A DNA stretch of 29,879 nt from Pseudomonadota bacterium (lineage in GTDB: Bacteria; Pseudomonadota; Alphaproteobacteria; Rhizobiales; Aestuariivirgaceae), in assembly GCA_016522385.1 (NCBI GenBank), contig JAEKFU010000671.1:1-29879 (forward strand), written 5' to 3'. Position numbers and translations under genes: made by a program. A model generated the notes under the pieces. That model ran no database searches, was not told the DNA's origin, and saw only the letters and a program-made list of their open reading frames with translations. Shown here one piece after another: positions 23,167 to 29,879 of this stretch (positions within the stretch are counted from its first letter, which is position 1; each line of letters begins with the position of its first letter).

Positions 23167-23346
23167 TCTGAGTTACTCCGTGCGCTTGTCCGATGATGTC
23201 ATTTTAAGCGCAGCGTCTTTTAGCAGGTTGACCGGCGTTGCGCCAACTCTCCACTTGCGCGGTTAACCGTGGCAATGATTTGAGGTCTTTTCATTTCGGT
23301 GAACCGTGCCTAAATGTGTCGGATCGAAACCGCTATTGGAATTGAC
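23167..23346. promoter_or_regulatory. Divergent hisB / hslV promoter region
   Basis: 180 bp between two divergent operons. A perfect CGGTTAACCG palindrome lies near 23260, beside a CTTG that could be the -35 of a sigma-32-type promoter for hslV; I cannot identify a convincing -10. hslVU is expected to be heat-shock controlled. Confidence 0.35.
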
Positions 23347-23901
23347 ATGCAAAAAAACTGCGAGCCACAGCAGTGGCACGGCACAACGATCCTTACCGTA
23401 CGCAAGGGCGATACAGTGGTCGTGGCGGGCGACGGACAGGTGTCGTTGTCGAACACGGTGATCAAATCCAATGCCCGCAAGGTGCGACCTTTGGCCGGTG
23501 GTGATGTCGTCGCCGGTTTTGCTGGAGCAACGGCAGATGCCATGACACTGTTCGAGCGACTGGAAGCAAAGCTTGAACAGTATCCTAGCCAGTTGACGCG
23601 GGCTTGCGTCGAGCTCGCCAAGGACTGGCGCACCGATAGATATCTGCGTCGCTTGGAGGCGATGATGATCGTTGCTGACCGAACAGTTTCCCTCGTTCTG
23701 ACAGGCACAGGCGACGTGCTGGAGCCCGAACGTGGTGTGATCGGCATCGGATCGGGCGGTAGCTACGCTCTCGCCGCAGCGCGGGCGCTCGTCGACATGG
23801 ACCTGGATGCCGAAGAGATCGCCAGAAAGGCCATGACTATTGCCTCAGAGATCTGCGTTTACACCAACGATCAGTTCGTCGTGGAAACGCTGAAAAGCTG
23901 A
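23347..23901 (+). CDS. hslV: HslV peptidase subunit of the HslUV protease
   Basis: A 184-residue proteasome-beta-like threonine peptidase that forms a double hexameric ring capped by HslU and degrades misfolded and regulatory proteins. HGTTILTVRKGDTVVVAGDG holds the catalytic Thr, exposed after removal of a short propeptide; NARKVRPLAGGDVVAGFAG and GTGDVLEP, IGIGSGGSYALAAARAL are typical. ATG at 23347 (MQKNCEPQQW) gives the usual length; an upstream reading is not supported. Followed by hslU after 29 bp. Confidence 0.94.
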   Translation: MQKNCEPQQWHGTTILTVRKGDTVVVAGDGQVSLSNTVIKSNARKVRPLAGGDVVAGFAGATADAMTLFERLEAKLEQYPSQLTRACVELAKDWRTDRYLRRLEAMMIVADRTVSLVLTGTGDVLEPERGVIGIGSGGSYALAAARALVDMDLDAEEIARKAMTIASEICVYTNDQFVVETLKS

Positions 23902-23930
23902 CAACTCGGATCCCGACATAAAGGACCCCC

Positions 23931-25238
23931 ATGACTGACTTTTCTCCCCGAGAGATTGTATCCGAACTCGACAGGCACATCATCGGCCAAAAGGATGCAA
24001 AACGTGCCGTTGCCATTGCCCTGCGCAATCGATGGCGGCGCAAGAAGCTTGACGATACACTGCGCGAAGAGGTCATGCCGAAGAATATACTCATGATCGG
24101 CCCGACTGGTGTTGGCAAGACGGAGATTGCCCGCCGCCTGGCGCGCCTGGCCAATGCACCGTTCATCAAAGTGGAGGCAACCAAGTTCACCGAGGTTGGT
24201 TATGTTGGCCGCGACGTCGAGCAGATGATTCGCGATCTCGTCGAGGCGGGCATTTCGCTGGTGCGTGAGTTGCGGCGAAAGGAAGTTGAAGCACAGGCGC
24301 ATATCAATGCCGAAAATCGCGTGCTTGATGCTTTGGTTGGCGCAAATTCTTCAGCGTCGACGCGCGAGAGCTTTGTAAAGAAGCTGCGTTCGGGCGAGCT
24401 CGATGACAAGGAAATCGAGATCGAGGTTGCGGATACCGGTTCGGCGATGCCGTCGCTCGAAATTCCCGGCATGCCGGGTTCATCTGTTGGCATGGTCAAC
24501 TTGTCGGACATGTTCGGCAAGGCCTTCGGCCAGCGCACCAAGACGAAGCGCATGTCTGTGAAGGCGAGCCATGAGGTGCTGATCGCCGAGGAAAGCGACA
24601 AGCTGTTAGATGAGGATCAGGTTATTCACGAAGCGATCGACACAGTCGAGAATAACGGTATCGTTTTTCTTGATGAGATTGACAAAATCTGTGCGCGCAC
24701 CGAGCGCCAGGGGGGCGATGTCAGCCGGGAAGGTGTTCAGCGCGACTTGCTGCCGCTTATTGAAGGTACAACCGTGAGTACCAAATATGGGGCGGTCAAG
24801 ACAGACCATATCCTGTTCATTGCATCCGGCGCTTTCCATGTCGCCAAACCATCAGACCTTCTGCCCGAATTGCAGGGCAGACTGCCGATCCGAGTAGAGT
24901 TGCGGGCGCTGGACAAGAATGACTTCCGCCGCATTCTAACCGAACCAGAAGCCAGTCTAATCAAGCAATACCGAGCATTGATGTCGACCGAAGATGTGAC
25001 GCTAGACTTTACTGAGGACGGTGTCGAGGCTCTGGCATCCATTGCTGCGGAAATCAACGCTTCGGTTGAGAATATTGGTGCACGGCGGTTGCACACGGTG
25101 ATGGAGCGAGTACTCGACGAGATCAGCTTCACGGCCACCGATTGCGGCGGTGATACGCTGGTAATCGATGCCGCCTATGTCGAGGAGAACATCGGCGACT
25201 TGGCGCGCGATACCGATCTGTCAAAATTTATCTTATAG
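23931..25238 (+). CDS. hslU: HslU ATPase/unfoldase subunit
   Basis: A 435-residue Clp/Hsp100 AAA+ protein. Walker A GPTGVGKT at 57-64, pore loop GYVGRDVE at 90-97, an I-domain with an Asp/Glu-rich insert and SDMFGKAFGQRTK, Walker B IVFLDEIDKI, sensor and box VII regions (RLPIRVELRAL), and the C-terminal LSKFIL that docks in HslV. AAAGGA precedes the ATG. Convergent with the XRE gene 9 bp downstream. Confidence 0.97.
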   Translation: MTDFSPREIVSELDRHIIGQKDAKRAVAIALRNRWRRKKLDDTLREEVMPKNILMIGPTGVGKTEIARRLARLANAPFIKVEATKFTEVGYVGRDVEQMIRDLVEAGISLVRELRRKEVEAQAHINAENRVLDALVGANSSASTRESFVKKLRSGELDDKEIEIEVADTGSAMPSLEIPGMPGSSVGMVNLSDMFGKAFGQRTKTKRMSVKASHEVLIAEESDKLLDEDQVIHEAIDTVENNGIVFLDEIDKICARTERQGGDVSREGVQRDLLPLIEGTTVSTKYGAVKTDHILFIASGAFHVAKPSDLLPELQGRLPIRVELRALDKNDFRRILTEPEASLIKQYRALMSTEDVTLDFTEDGVEALASIAAEINASVENIGARRLHTVMERVLDEISFTATDCGGDTLVIDAAYVEENIGDLARDTDLSKFIL

Positions 25239-25247
25239 TCATCTCGG

Positions 25248-25613
25248 TCAATACTTGCGGCGTGCGTCGGCAAGTGATTTCAACAGCTGATCCAACTGTT
25301 CTTCGCGCAGTTCGGCGATCTGGTCGGCCAATTGGTTGGCAAGTGCGGTGGCTTTCGGCGACAGGCCGGATGTGTCGATCGTTATGCGCGGGTGCGACAT
25401 GTGAGCTAGCGCGATGATCTGATCTGCATCATCCCATATGACATTGAAGTAGTTGATAATCCTCTGGATCAGATACCAACTCGGTCGACCACGTTTGCCG
25501 TGTTCAAGCGCCGACAGATAGGCGCTCGAAACGCCAATTGACTTGGCCATATCCCTTTGCGTCACGCCCTTTTCAGACCGCAGCTTGCGCATCCTTGCAC
25601 CGAACGGCGTCAT
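25248..25613 (-). CDS. XRE-family helix-turn-helix regulator
   Basis: A 121-residue protein. An XRE/lambda-repressor-type helix-turn-helix occupies residues 5-60 (MRKLRSEKGVTQRDMAKSIG, VSSAYLSALEHGKRGRPSWY); the C-terminal half is helical and charged. The start overlaps the smr stop by 4 bp (ATGA), so it is the last gene of the timA-mltA-smr-xre run. I know this arrangement from Rhizobiales; targets unknown. Confidence 0.88.
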   Translation of the reverse strand: MTPFGARMRKLRSEKGVTQRDMAKSIGVSSAYLSALEHGKRGRPSWYLIQRIINYFNVIWDDADQIIALAHMSHPRITIDTSGLSPKATALANQLADQIAELREEQLDQLLKSLADARRKY

Positions 25614-26260
25614 TGCGATTTGCGCGCGCGGTCGGCGCGACGCATCCGAACATAGAACGCGCCTCCACCGCCATGTTTGGGATGGGCTGGTTGAAAGCCG
25701 GAAATGAGGTGGCTGAATTCAGCGTCGTGAAACCATAGGGTGGCCATGCGGCGCAGCCTGCCCTGGCGCTCGGGCGCGTGAAAATGCGTTCTGCCATGCA
25801 AGGTGTGGTTGGCGAATTCCGATGAGCCCTTGCCGGTGATCACCAAGACGATGCGGGCGCCTCGAGCGCGAGAATTGATGAGAAAGTCTTTCAGTTTGGC
25901 CCGCGCCGTTTCAACGCTCTCGCCATGCAAATCAATGCGGGCATCGACTTCGACCTGACCGCGGGCCAGCCGCTGGCTGGTGCGCCGGTCAAGACCGGTT
26001 AGCGCCGGTGTAACCAGCGGCAATGCGGATACCGGCGGTTTTGCAGCGATTTCAACAGGCCGAGATGGGTCTTTTGGTGATCGTCTTGTCGGGGCAGGCT
26101 TGTCTGTCGTCGCGGGCGCGGCGGTATTTGGCCAGTGATCATCATCAATCCTTTTAGGATCGAGCGGGGTAACGGTTTGTTTCAACCGGGTCCACAAGTC
26201 AAAATCCTGAACAATTGGCTGACGCGCCGCGGTTGGTTTGAGAGAACGTTTGCGAGCCAT
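25610..26260 (-). CDS. Smr-domain protein
   Basis: A 216-residue protein with a long disordered, Pro/Thr-rich N-terminal region (about 20-80) and a C-terminal Smr domain, a putative nuclease or nucleic-acid binding fold. LHG at 111-113 (DARIDLHGESVETA), TGKG at 142-145 and a tail with FQPAHPKHGGGGAFYVRMRR are visible. It lies 4 bp after mltA. Function in bacteria of this type is unknown; homologues have been linked to mismatch or RNA-related nicking, which is only family-level evidence. Confidence 0.85.
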   Translation of the reverse strand: MARKRSLKPTAARQPIVQDFDLWTRLKQTVTPLDPKRIDDDHWPNTAAPATTDKPAPTRRSPKDPSRPVEIAAKPPVSALPLVTPALTGLDRRTSQRLARGQVEVDARIDLHGESVETARAKLKDFLINSRARGARIVLVITGKGSSEFANHTLHGRTHFHAPERQGRLRRMATLWFHDAEFSHLISGFQPAHPKHGGGGAFYVRMRRADRARKSQ

Positions 26261-26264
26261 CTGA

Positions 26265-27410
26265 CTATTTCTGCAAGCCGAGCCGGCGGGCTACTGGTTT
26301 GGGCAGCAATGCAAACAGTCTGCCCGGATTTTTCATATGCCCTGCCATTCGGGCCGCAATTTCGCCAGCACCAAAGAATATGTCGCCGCGGACCCGCTTT
26401 TTGATGGCGGAGCCCGTGTCCTGGGCAATCATCAAATGATGAAAGCTCTCGCCGACATCACCGGTAGTGCCAGGCAAATTGGTTTCCACCCACAATGGCG
26501 TGCCGAACGCCCAGTACCGGCGATCAACCGCAAGACTGCGCAAAGGGGTCAGTTGCACTTGTTGAGCGCCAAGTGGACCAAGTTGCGGATTGTCGAGGAC
26601 AAGCTTGCGGAAAAAGATGAAGGACTCATTCTTCCACATGAGCTCGCGGGCCGCGTCAGGGTTATCGGACATCCAAGCACGAATTGACTGCATCGACACC
26701 CGGTCACGCGACATCGCACCTTGTCGGACCAAAAGCGCGCCGATTGATGTATAGGGCAAACCGCTCTTTGCCGCGAAGCCCAAGCGCATCAAGCCACCGT
26801 CCGGCAGGCGAACCCGCCCCGAGCCCTGGATGTGCATGAAGAACGCGTCAGCCCAGGATTTCAGCCAGACTATTTCCAGACCCTTGCCGGCCAGCGCGCC
26901 ATTTTCAATGCTCTTTCGGGTCAGGTAGCCCCGCGGCAGGCCATCGACGAGACGGCCGTATCTGAGGCCTGTAGATTTACGCTGGGCGGCATTGAACGAA
27001 ATAAGATCATTGGGCCGGGCATAAATCGGTACGTGATAGGCCTCTGACGGTTTGGCGCTACCAAGGACTTCGGGTTCAAAATATCCGGTAAATAAACCGT
27101 AAGAACCCGTCGCATCGCGTACTTGAACCGGTAAAAAGTGACGTTCAAAGAACGCTCTAGCTGCTTGCCGGTCGGGCAGATTGTCGAACGCGAGTGTCTC
27201 TTTGCAGAGGTCAAGCCAGTCCTCGCGTCGCCCACCATACAATGGATTTCTCGGAAAGCTGCGGCCATGGCGCACAATTTCGCGGCACGACAATGACCAG
27301 CTGGCGAATGCAGCGGCGTGATCATCATTCTGCCAACCTGCTAGGTTTTCAAATCGTACGACAGAAAGATTGCTTTGGCTAAGCACATTCATAGACGTGC
27401 AACAAAGCAC
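26265..27410 (-). CDS. mltA: Membrane-bound lytic murein transglycosylase A
   Basis: A 381-residue MltA-type enzyme that cleaves peptidoglycan glycan strands, with 1,6-anhydromuramic acid formation. GSYGLFTGYFEPEVLGSA, VPIYARPNDLI, WADAFFMHIQGSGRVRLPDG, and the catalytic region MIAQDTGSAIKKRVRGDIFF are clear. N-terminus is unresolved: GTG at 27410 and ATG at 27392 leave no export signal, but the in-frame codons just upstream (27413-27457) encode Arg followed by a hydrophobic run (TLVLVTSWWVVL) without any ATG, GTG or TTG. Neighbours: timA upstream, smr downstream. Confidence 0.9.
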   Translation of the reverse strand: MLCCTSMNVLSQSNLSVVRFENLAGWQNDDHAAAFASWSLSCREIVRHGRSFPRNPLYGGRREDWLDLCKETLAFDNLPDRQAARAFFERHFLPVQVRDATGSYGLFTGYFEPEVLGSAKPSEAYHVPIYARPNDLISFNAAQRKSTGLRYGRLVDGLPRGYLTRKSIENGALAGKGLEIVWLKSWADAFFMHIQGSGRVRLPDGGLMRLGFAAKSGLPYTSIGALLVRQGAMSRDRVSMQSIRAWMSDNPDAARELMWKNESFIFFRKLVLDNPQLGPLGAQQVQLTPLRSLAVDRRYWAFGTPLWVETNLPGTTGDVGESFHHLMIAQDTGSAIKKRVRGDIFFGAGEIAARMAGHMKNPGRLFALLPKPVARRLGLQK

Positions 27411-27454
27411 AACCCACCAGCTAGTGACCAGTACGAGCGTGCGTGACAGTGCAG

Positions 27455-28165
27455 TCAGTCTGTTGCCTCGGTGGCTGAAAGTTTCCAGTTGGGGTCGCGC
27501 GAAGACACGTCTCGTTCAAATGTCCAAATCTCGGTCACTTCGCGAACCTGTTTGGGGTCGCCATCGATGATCTGACCATCCGCGTTGTGGGTGGCCGAAA
27601 TCATTTCACTGACGAACTTGACGGTTACCATGGCCTTACGGCGGTTCATAGCGCTGCCAACGAGGTCAGCCTGATCGATGCCGACAAACTGATACTCCAG
27701 GGTCTCCCCGTCGGCGACACGCTGATCAATGGCGCTGGCAAAACCCTTGTAGACCTCACCCGTCAAAAGGTTTTTGAGCGTTTTCTTGTCGGACTCAGCA
27801 AATGCCGTAACCACCATTTCATAAGCGATTTTCGCGCCTTCGAGAAATTCACCAGGAGCAAAACTGTCATCTGCATCGGCGATTTCCTGCAACCCCCTGG
27901 CAAGGGCAGAGCCCTCCTCAGCATAACCAGCCCAGACGGGCTCTACCTCATCGTCCTCCTGGCCATGTCTGACTTCGGCCTCTTGACCCGGCAAGGCAAT
28001 GACATTGTCTTCGCGCTTTTCAGCTTCTGAAGACGGCGTCGTTGAGAATGGATCGTAGCGCCGTTCATGACCAGTGCGCGTGCCCAGAACACTGCGCAAG
28101 CGGAGAATCACAACAACTGCGACTGCGAGCAGAATAATGTTAAATGGATCGAAAGCCTCGCTCAT
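27455..28165 (-). CDS. timA: Tim44-like domain protein (TimA)
   Basis: A 236-residue membrane-anchored protein. One N-terminal hydrophobic anchor (FNIILLAVAVVVILRLRSVL, residues about 8-27), an acidic linker, and the Tim44/MBA1-like domain (FLEGAKIAYEMVVTAFAESD, LKNLLTGEVYKGFASAI, EVTEIWTFERDVSSRDPNWK). TimA is the bacterial relative of the mitochondrial import motor component; its role in bacteria is not settled. I use ATG at 28163-28165; GTG one codon earlier is possible. mltA starts 44 bases past its stop. Confidence 0.9.
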   Translation of the reverse strand: MSEAFDPFNIILLAVAVVVILRLRSVLGTRTGHERRYDPFSTTPSSEAEKREDNVIALPGQEAEVRHGQEDDEVEPVWAGYAEEGSALARGLQEIADADDSFAPGEFLEGAKIAYEMVVTAFAESDKKTLKNLLTGEVYKGFASAIDQRVADGETLEYQFVGIDQADLVGSAMNRRKAMVTVKFVSEMISATHNADGQIIDGDPKQVREVTEIWTFERDVSSRDPNWKLSATEATD

Positions 28166-28352
28166 CACTCTTTCAATTTAAGGCTGTTGGCGAAAATAAA
28201 AGCAACTATCTCGACCGTACACGGCGGTGGTTGTGATAGCGCATATGTCATAACATATATATGAGGCATCACGAGAGTCCAAACAATGGCGCGACATAAT
28301 GTGTATTTAGTGACGGTGCGCCGCTCTTGCGCGATGAATGTGAGGTGACCCT
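28166..28352. promoter_or_regulatory. Divergent timA / fxsA promoter region
   Basis: 187 bp, AT-rich in the middle. TTGTGA at 28231-28236 and CATATA at 28254-28259, 17 bp apart, make a fair sigma-70-type candidate for fxsA. No other structure seen. Confidence 0.3.
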
Positions 28353-28922
28353 TTGCGCTTGATATTGTTCATTCTTTTTGTCGTCATTCCGATCCTGGAG
28401 ATTGCCGCATTTATCCAGGTCGGGTCGCTGATCGGCCTTTTGCCGACGCTTGGATCGATAGTGCTGACGGCCATCATTGGCGCTTTTCTGGTGCGTCAGC
28501 AGGGATTTAAGGTCCTGAACGATGCGCGCAAGCAAAGCGCGCGCAACGAAGTTCCGGTCACCGCGGTAGTACATGGTGTCTTCATCCTTGCTGCCGGTCT
28601 ACTGCTGCTCACTCCAGGATTTGTCACTGATACGATCGGATTTCTGTTCCTTGTGCCCTCACTCAGGTTGTTGATTGCTGGCAAGTTGTGGGCCTGGATA
28701 AGGGATAACATGGACGTAACCGTGCTGCGGCCTGGTCATACTGGCCATACTGGCCATACTGGCCATACTGGTCAACCGCGCGGACAAACATGGTCCGATG
28801 ACGCACAAGCCTTCGATGTCGTGATCGAAGGTGAAGCGGTAGAGCTGGACGAATCCGAAACTGCGGAAAAACCCCGCCAAACAAATTCACCGTGGAAGCG
28901 CATCAACGAAACCGACAGGTGA
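28353..28922 (+). CDS. fxsA: FxsA-family membrane protein with a Gly-His-Thr repeat
   Basis: A 189-residue inner-membrane protein (in Escherichia coli overproduction of FxsA relieves F exclusion of phage T7). Three or four hydrophobic segments: LILFILFVVIPILEIAAFI, IGLLPTLGSIVLTAIIGAFL, VVHGVFILAAGLLLLTPGF and GFLFLVPSLRLLIA. The LLLLTPGFVTD motif is family-diagnostic. TTG start at 28353 with GAGG seven bases upstream. An unusual in-frame tandem repeat of four 9-bp units gives GHTGHTGHTGHT in the cytoplasmic tail (28734-28769), and an acidic end follows. Divergent from timA; secB follows after 102 bp. Confidence 0.9.
   Translation: MRLILFILFVVIPILEIAAFIQVGSLIGLLPTLGSIVLTAIIGAFLVRQQGFKVLNDARKQSARNEVPVTAVVHGVFILAAGLLLLTPGFVTDTIGFLFLVPSLRLLIAGKLWAWIRDNMDVTVLRPGHTGHTGHTGHTGQPRGQTWSDDAQAFDVVIEGEAVELDESETAEKPRQTNSPWKRINETDR
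28734..28769 (+). repeat. Four-unit 9-bp tandem repeat inside fxsA
   Basis: Units GGTCATACT and three times GGCCATACT, encoding Gly-His-Thr four times. The period is a multiple of three, so copy-number change would not shift the frame. Confidence 0.9.
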
Positions 28923-29024
28923 TCTTGCCCGGTATGGCTTTACGTGTTAGCGAAACGTTATCAAATCATTAACGTCGCTGGCGGTCCCACTGTCGGCAGA
29001 TAAGGATTGTCAGGCGGAGACAAC

Positions 29025-29597
29025 ATGGCCAAATCGACGAAGACAGCTGCAAAGAAACCAGGCAGTAAATCTGCACCGAAAAAGAACGGGTCCGGCTCGA
29101 AAGCAAAAGCCGCCGAAACCGGAGTCGCACCTGCCCCGGCACCCGGGGGAGCGCCCGATGCGGCACCTTCGATGAAGATTCTCGGACAATATTTAAAGGA
29201 TTTCTCGTTTGAGAACCCGAATGCGCCGGCATCGCTGGGCATCCAGCAGGGCGCGCCGGAGATCAACATTTCCGTCAATGTGAACGCCAAGAACCTGGCG
29301 CCGACCGACTATGAGGTGGAACTGCATCTTGATGCCAAAGCCATGCACGAAGGCAAGGCGGTGTTTGCCGCTGAGCTTCTGTATGCCGGCATTTTCAGGT
29401 TGGAGAATTTGCCCGAGCAGGCAATTCACCCGGTAATCCTGGTTGAGTGCCCGCGCATGATCTTCCCTTTTGCGCGGCAGATATTAGCCGATGCGACACG
29501 CAATGGCGGTTTTCCGCCGCTGATGCTTGATCCGATCGATTTTGCCGCAATGTACCAAAAGCGATTGGCCGACTCACAGGCCCAGGCAACGGCCTAG
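29025..29597 (+). CDS. secB: SecB protein-export chaperone with a long basic N-terminal tail
   Basis: A 190-residue SecB, which keeps preproteins unfolded and delivers them to SecA. The core is clear: ILGQYLKDFSFENPNAP, EINISVNVNAKNL, ELLYAGIFRLENLPEQ and LVECPRMIFPFARQILAD, GGFPPLMLDPIDFAAMY. Usual alphaproteobacterial SecB is about 160 residues; here residues 1-50 form a Lys/Ala/Pro/Gly-rich tail before SMKILG. ATG at 29025 has GGCGGAGA upstream. The stop TAG (29595-29597) lies within the CTAG boundary of the repeat element that follows. Confidence 0.93.
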   Translation: MAKSTKTAAKKPGSKSAPKKNGSGSKAKAAETGVAPAPAPGGAPDAAPSMKILGQYLKDFSFENPNAPASLGIQQGAPEINISVNVNAKNLAPTDYEVELHLDAKAMHEGKAVFAAELLYAGIFRLENLPEQAIHPVILVECPRMIFPFARQILADATRNGGFPPLMLDPIDFAAMYQKRLADSQAQATA

Positions 29598-29830
29598 GAG
29601 CGTGTCTCTTTCACATGGAATTATTTGACCGCGTTCCTGCGTCTGCTGGCTAGGCATGCTTGGCGCCGTGGTCTGGTTGACCACAAGCGGAGCATAACGA
29701 CGTCCAGCGGGCGCACAAACACGCCCTTCGGTGGCCCAAATCCGGCCATCGGACGTCGTCACCGAACTTGACCGATGACCCACATCGCTTGGACCATCAA
29801 ATGGTTCCATATGAAATACGCACGCTCTAG
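29594..29830. mobile_element. MITE-like element with 35-bp terminal inverted repeats and folded interior
   Basis: Left end 29594-29628 and right end 29797-29830 are inverted copies (about 75 percent identical by eye) of the half-arm of the dispersed palindromic repeat, both ending in CTAG. Between them are about 170 bp with no plausible gene but with inverted repeats: GTGGTC/GACCAC (29668-29684) and a three-way junction at 29697-29759. No transposase is present. It begins in the stop codon of secB. Short copies elsewhere in the window look like the same element lacking the interior. Confidence 0.65.
29697..29759 (+). other. Predicted three-way-junction structure inside the repeat element
   Basis: Outer stem ACGACGTCC (29697-29705) pairs exactly with GGACGTCGT (29751-29759). 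Inside are hairpin GGGCG/CGCCC (29709-29713, 29722-29726, 8-nt loop) and hairpin GGTGGCC/GGCCATC (29730-29736, 29744-29750, with one G-U pair, 7-nt loop). If transcribed this would be a compact folded RNA; strand and expression are unknown. Confidence 0.5.
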
Positions 29831-29879
29831 GCTCAGCTGAGCTTGGACCACAAAGCATTACCGCCCAACAATTCCACTG

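Noticed and set aside
23255..23285. Sigma-32 promoter for hslV
   Set aside because: A CTTG is present but I find no matching -10 at 16-18 bp; too weak to call.
24200..25138. Minus-strand frames antisense to hslU
   Set aside because: Ser/Arg-rich translations typical of antisense reading of a GC-rich gene.
28700..28800. CRISPR-like array at the fxsA repeat
   Set aside because: Units are 9 bp with no spacers and encode an in-frame peptide repeat.
29574..29858. 94-codon minus-strand frame within the terminal-inverted-repeat element
   Set aside because: It crosses both inverted repeats and the end of secB and has no ribosome binding site or recognisable motif.
1..29879. tRNA, rRNA, phage or conjugative genes
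   Set aside because: No tRNA-like T-arm sequence, integrase, transposase or phage structural gene was seen.

Overview
The window is chromosomal DNA from an alphaproteobacterium, most likely of the order Hyphomicrobiales (Rhizobiales). The basis is gene order I know from that group: hisB-DUF2628-hisH-hisA-hisF-hisE-coaA divergent from hslV-hslU, followed by xre/smr/mltA/timA divergent from fxsA and secB, plus a petP-petR pair divergent from ilvE and an ActR/RegA regulator. No tool was run, so every assignment rests on reading the translated sequence.

Layout. 1-772: 3' part of an allantoicase gene. 909-2207 (-): AAA ATPase with a probable winged-helix N-terminus; 2448-2912 (+): MmcB-type nuclease. 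3053-3598 (-): ActR/RegA response regulator with no adjacent sensor kinase. 3859-16199: a compact lipid/envelope gene cluster of twelve genes. 16274-18499: petR-petP (-) divergent from ilvE (+). 18638-23166 (-): coaA and the histidine operon. 23347-25238 (+): hslVU. 25248-28165 (-): XRE regulator, Smr protein, MltA, Tim44-like protein. 28353-29597 (+): fxsA and secB. 29594-29830: a 237-bp element with terminal inverted repeats.

The most interesting part is 3859-16199. It encodes an aspartyl/asparaginyl beta-hydroxylase-like enzyme, an MsbA-type ABC exporter, an acyltransferase of the GNAT superfamily that resembles bacterial ceramide synthase, a MobA-like nucleotidyltransferase, a LicC-like cytidylyltransferase (opposite strand), a calcineurin-type phosphoesterase, a HIT-like protein, an LptF/LptG-type permease pair, a CDP-alcohol phosphatidyltransferase with an extra N-terminal domain, a DAGK-type lipid kinase and a protein resembling Tam41 (CDP-diacylglycerol synthase). 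Kinase, cytidylyltransferase and CDP-alcohol transferase together would make a lipid-phosphate to CDP-lipid to head-grouped lipid pathway, and the LptFG pair an export route. The set recalls the Caulobacter ceramide-phosphoglycerate locus, but no serine palmitoyltransferase, ceramide reductase or dedicated acyl carrier protein is in the window. The product is therefore an inference: an unusual anionic sphingolipid or other phospholipid.

A second theme is a dispersed palindromic repeat (core GCGTGTCTTTCTCATATGG, bounded by CTAG) found at gene 3' ends at five places. One copy has the two arms separated by about 170 bp of sequence that can fold into a three-way junction. In two cases the repeat supplies the stop codon of the neighbouring gene.
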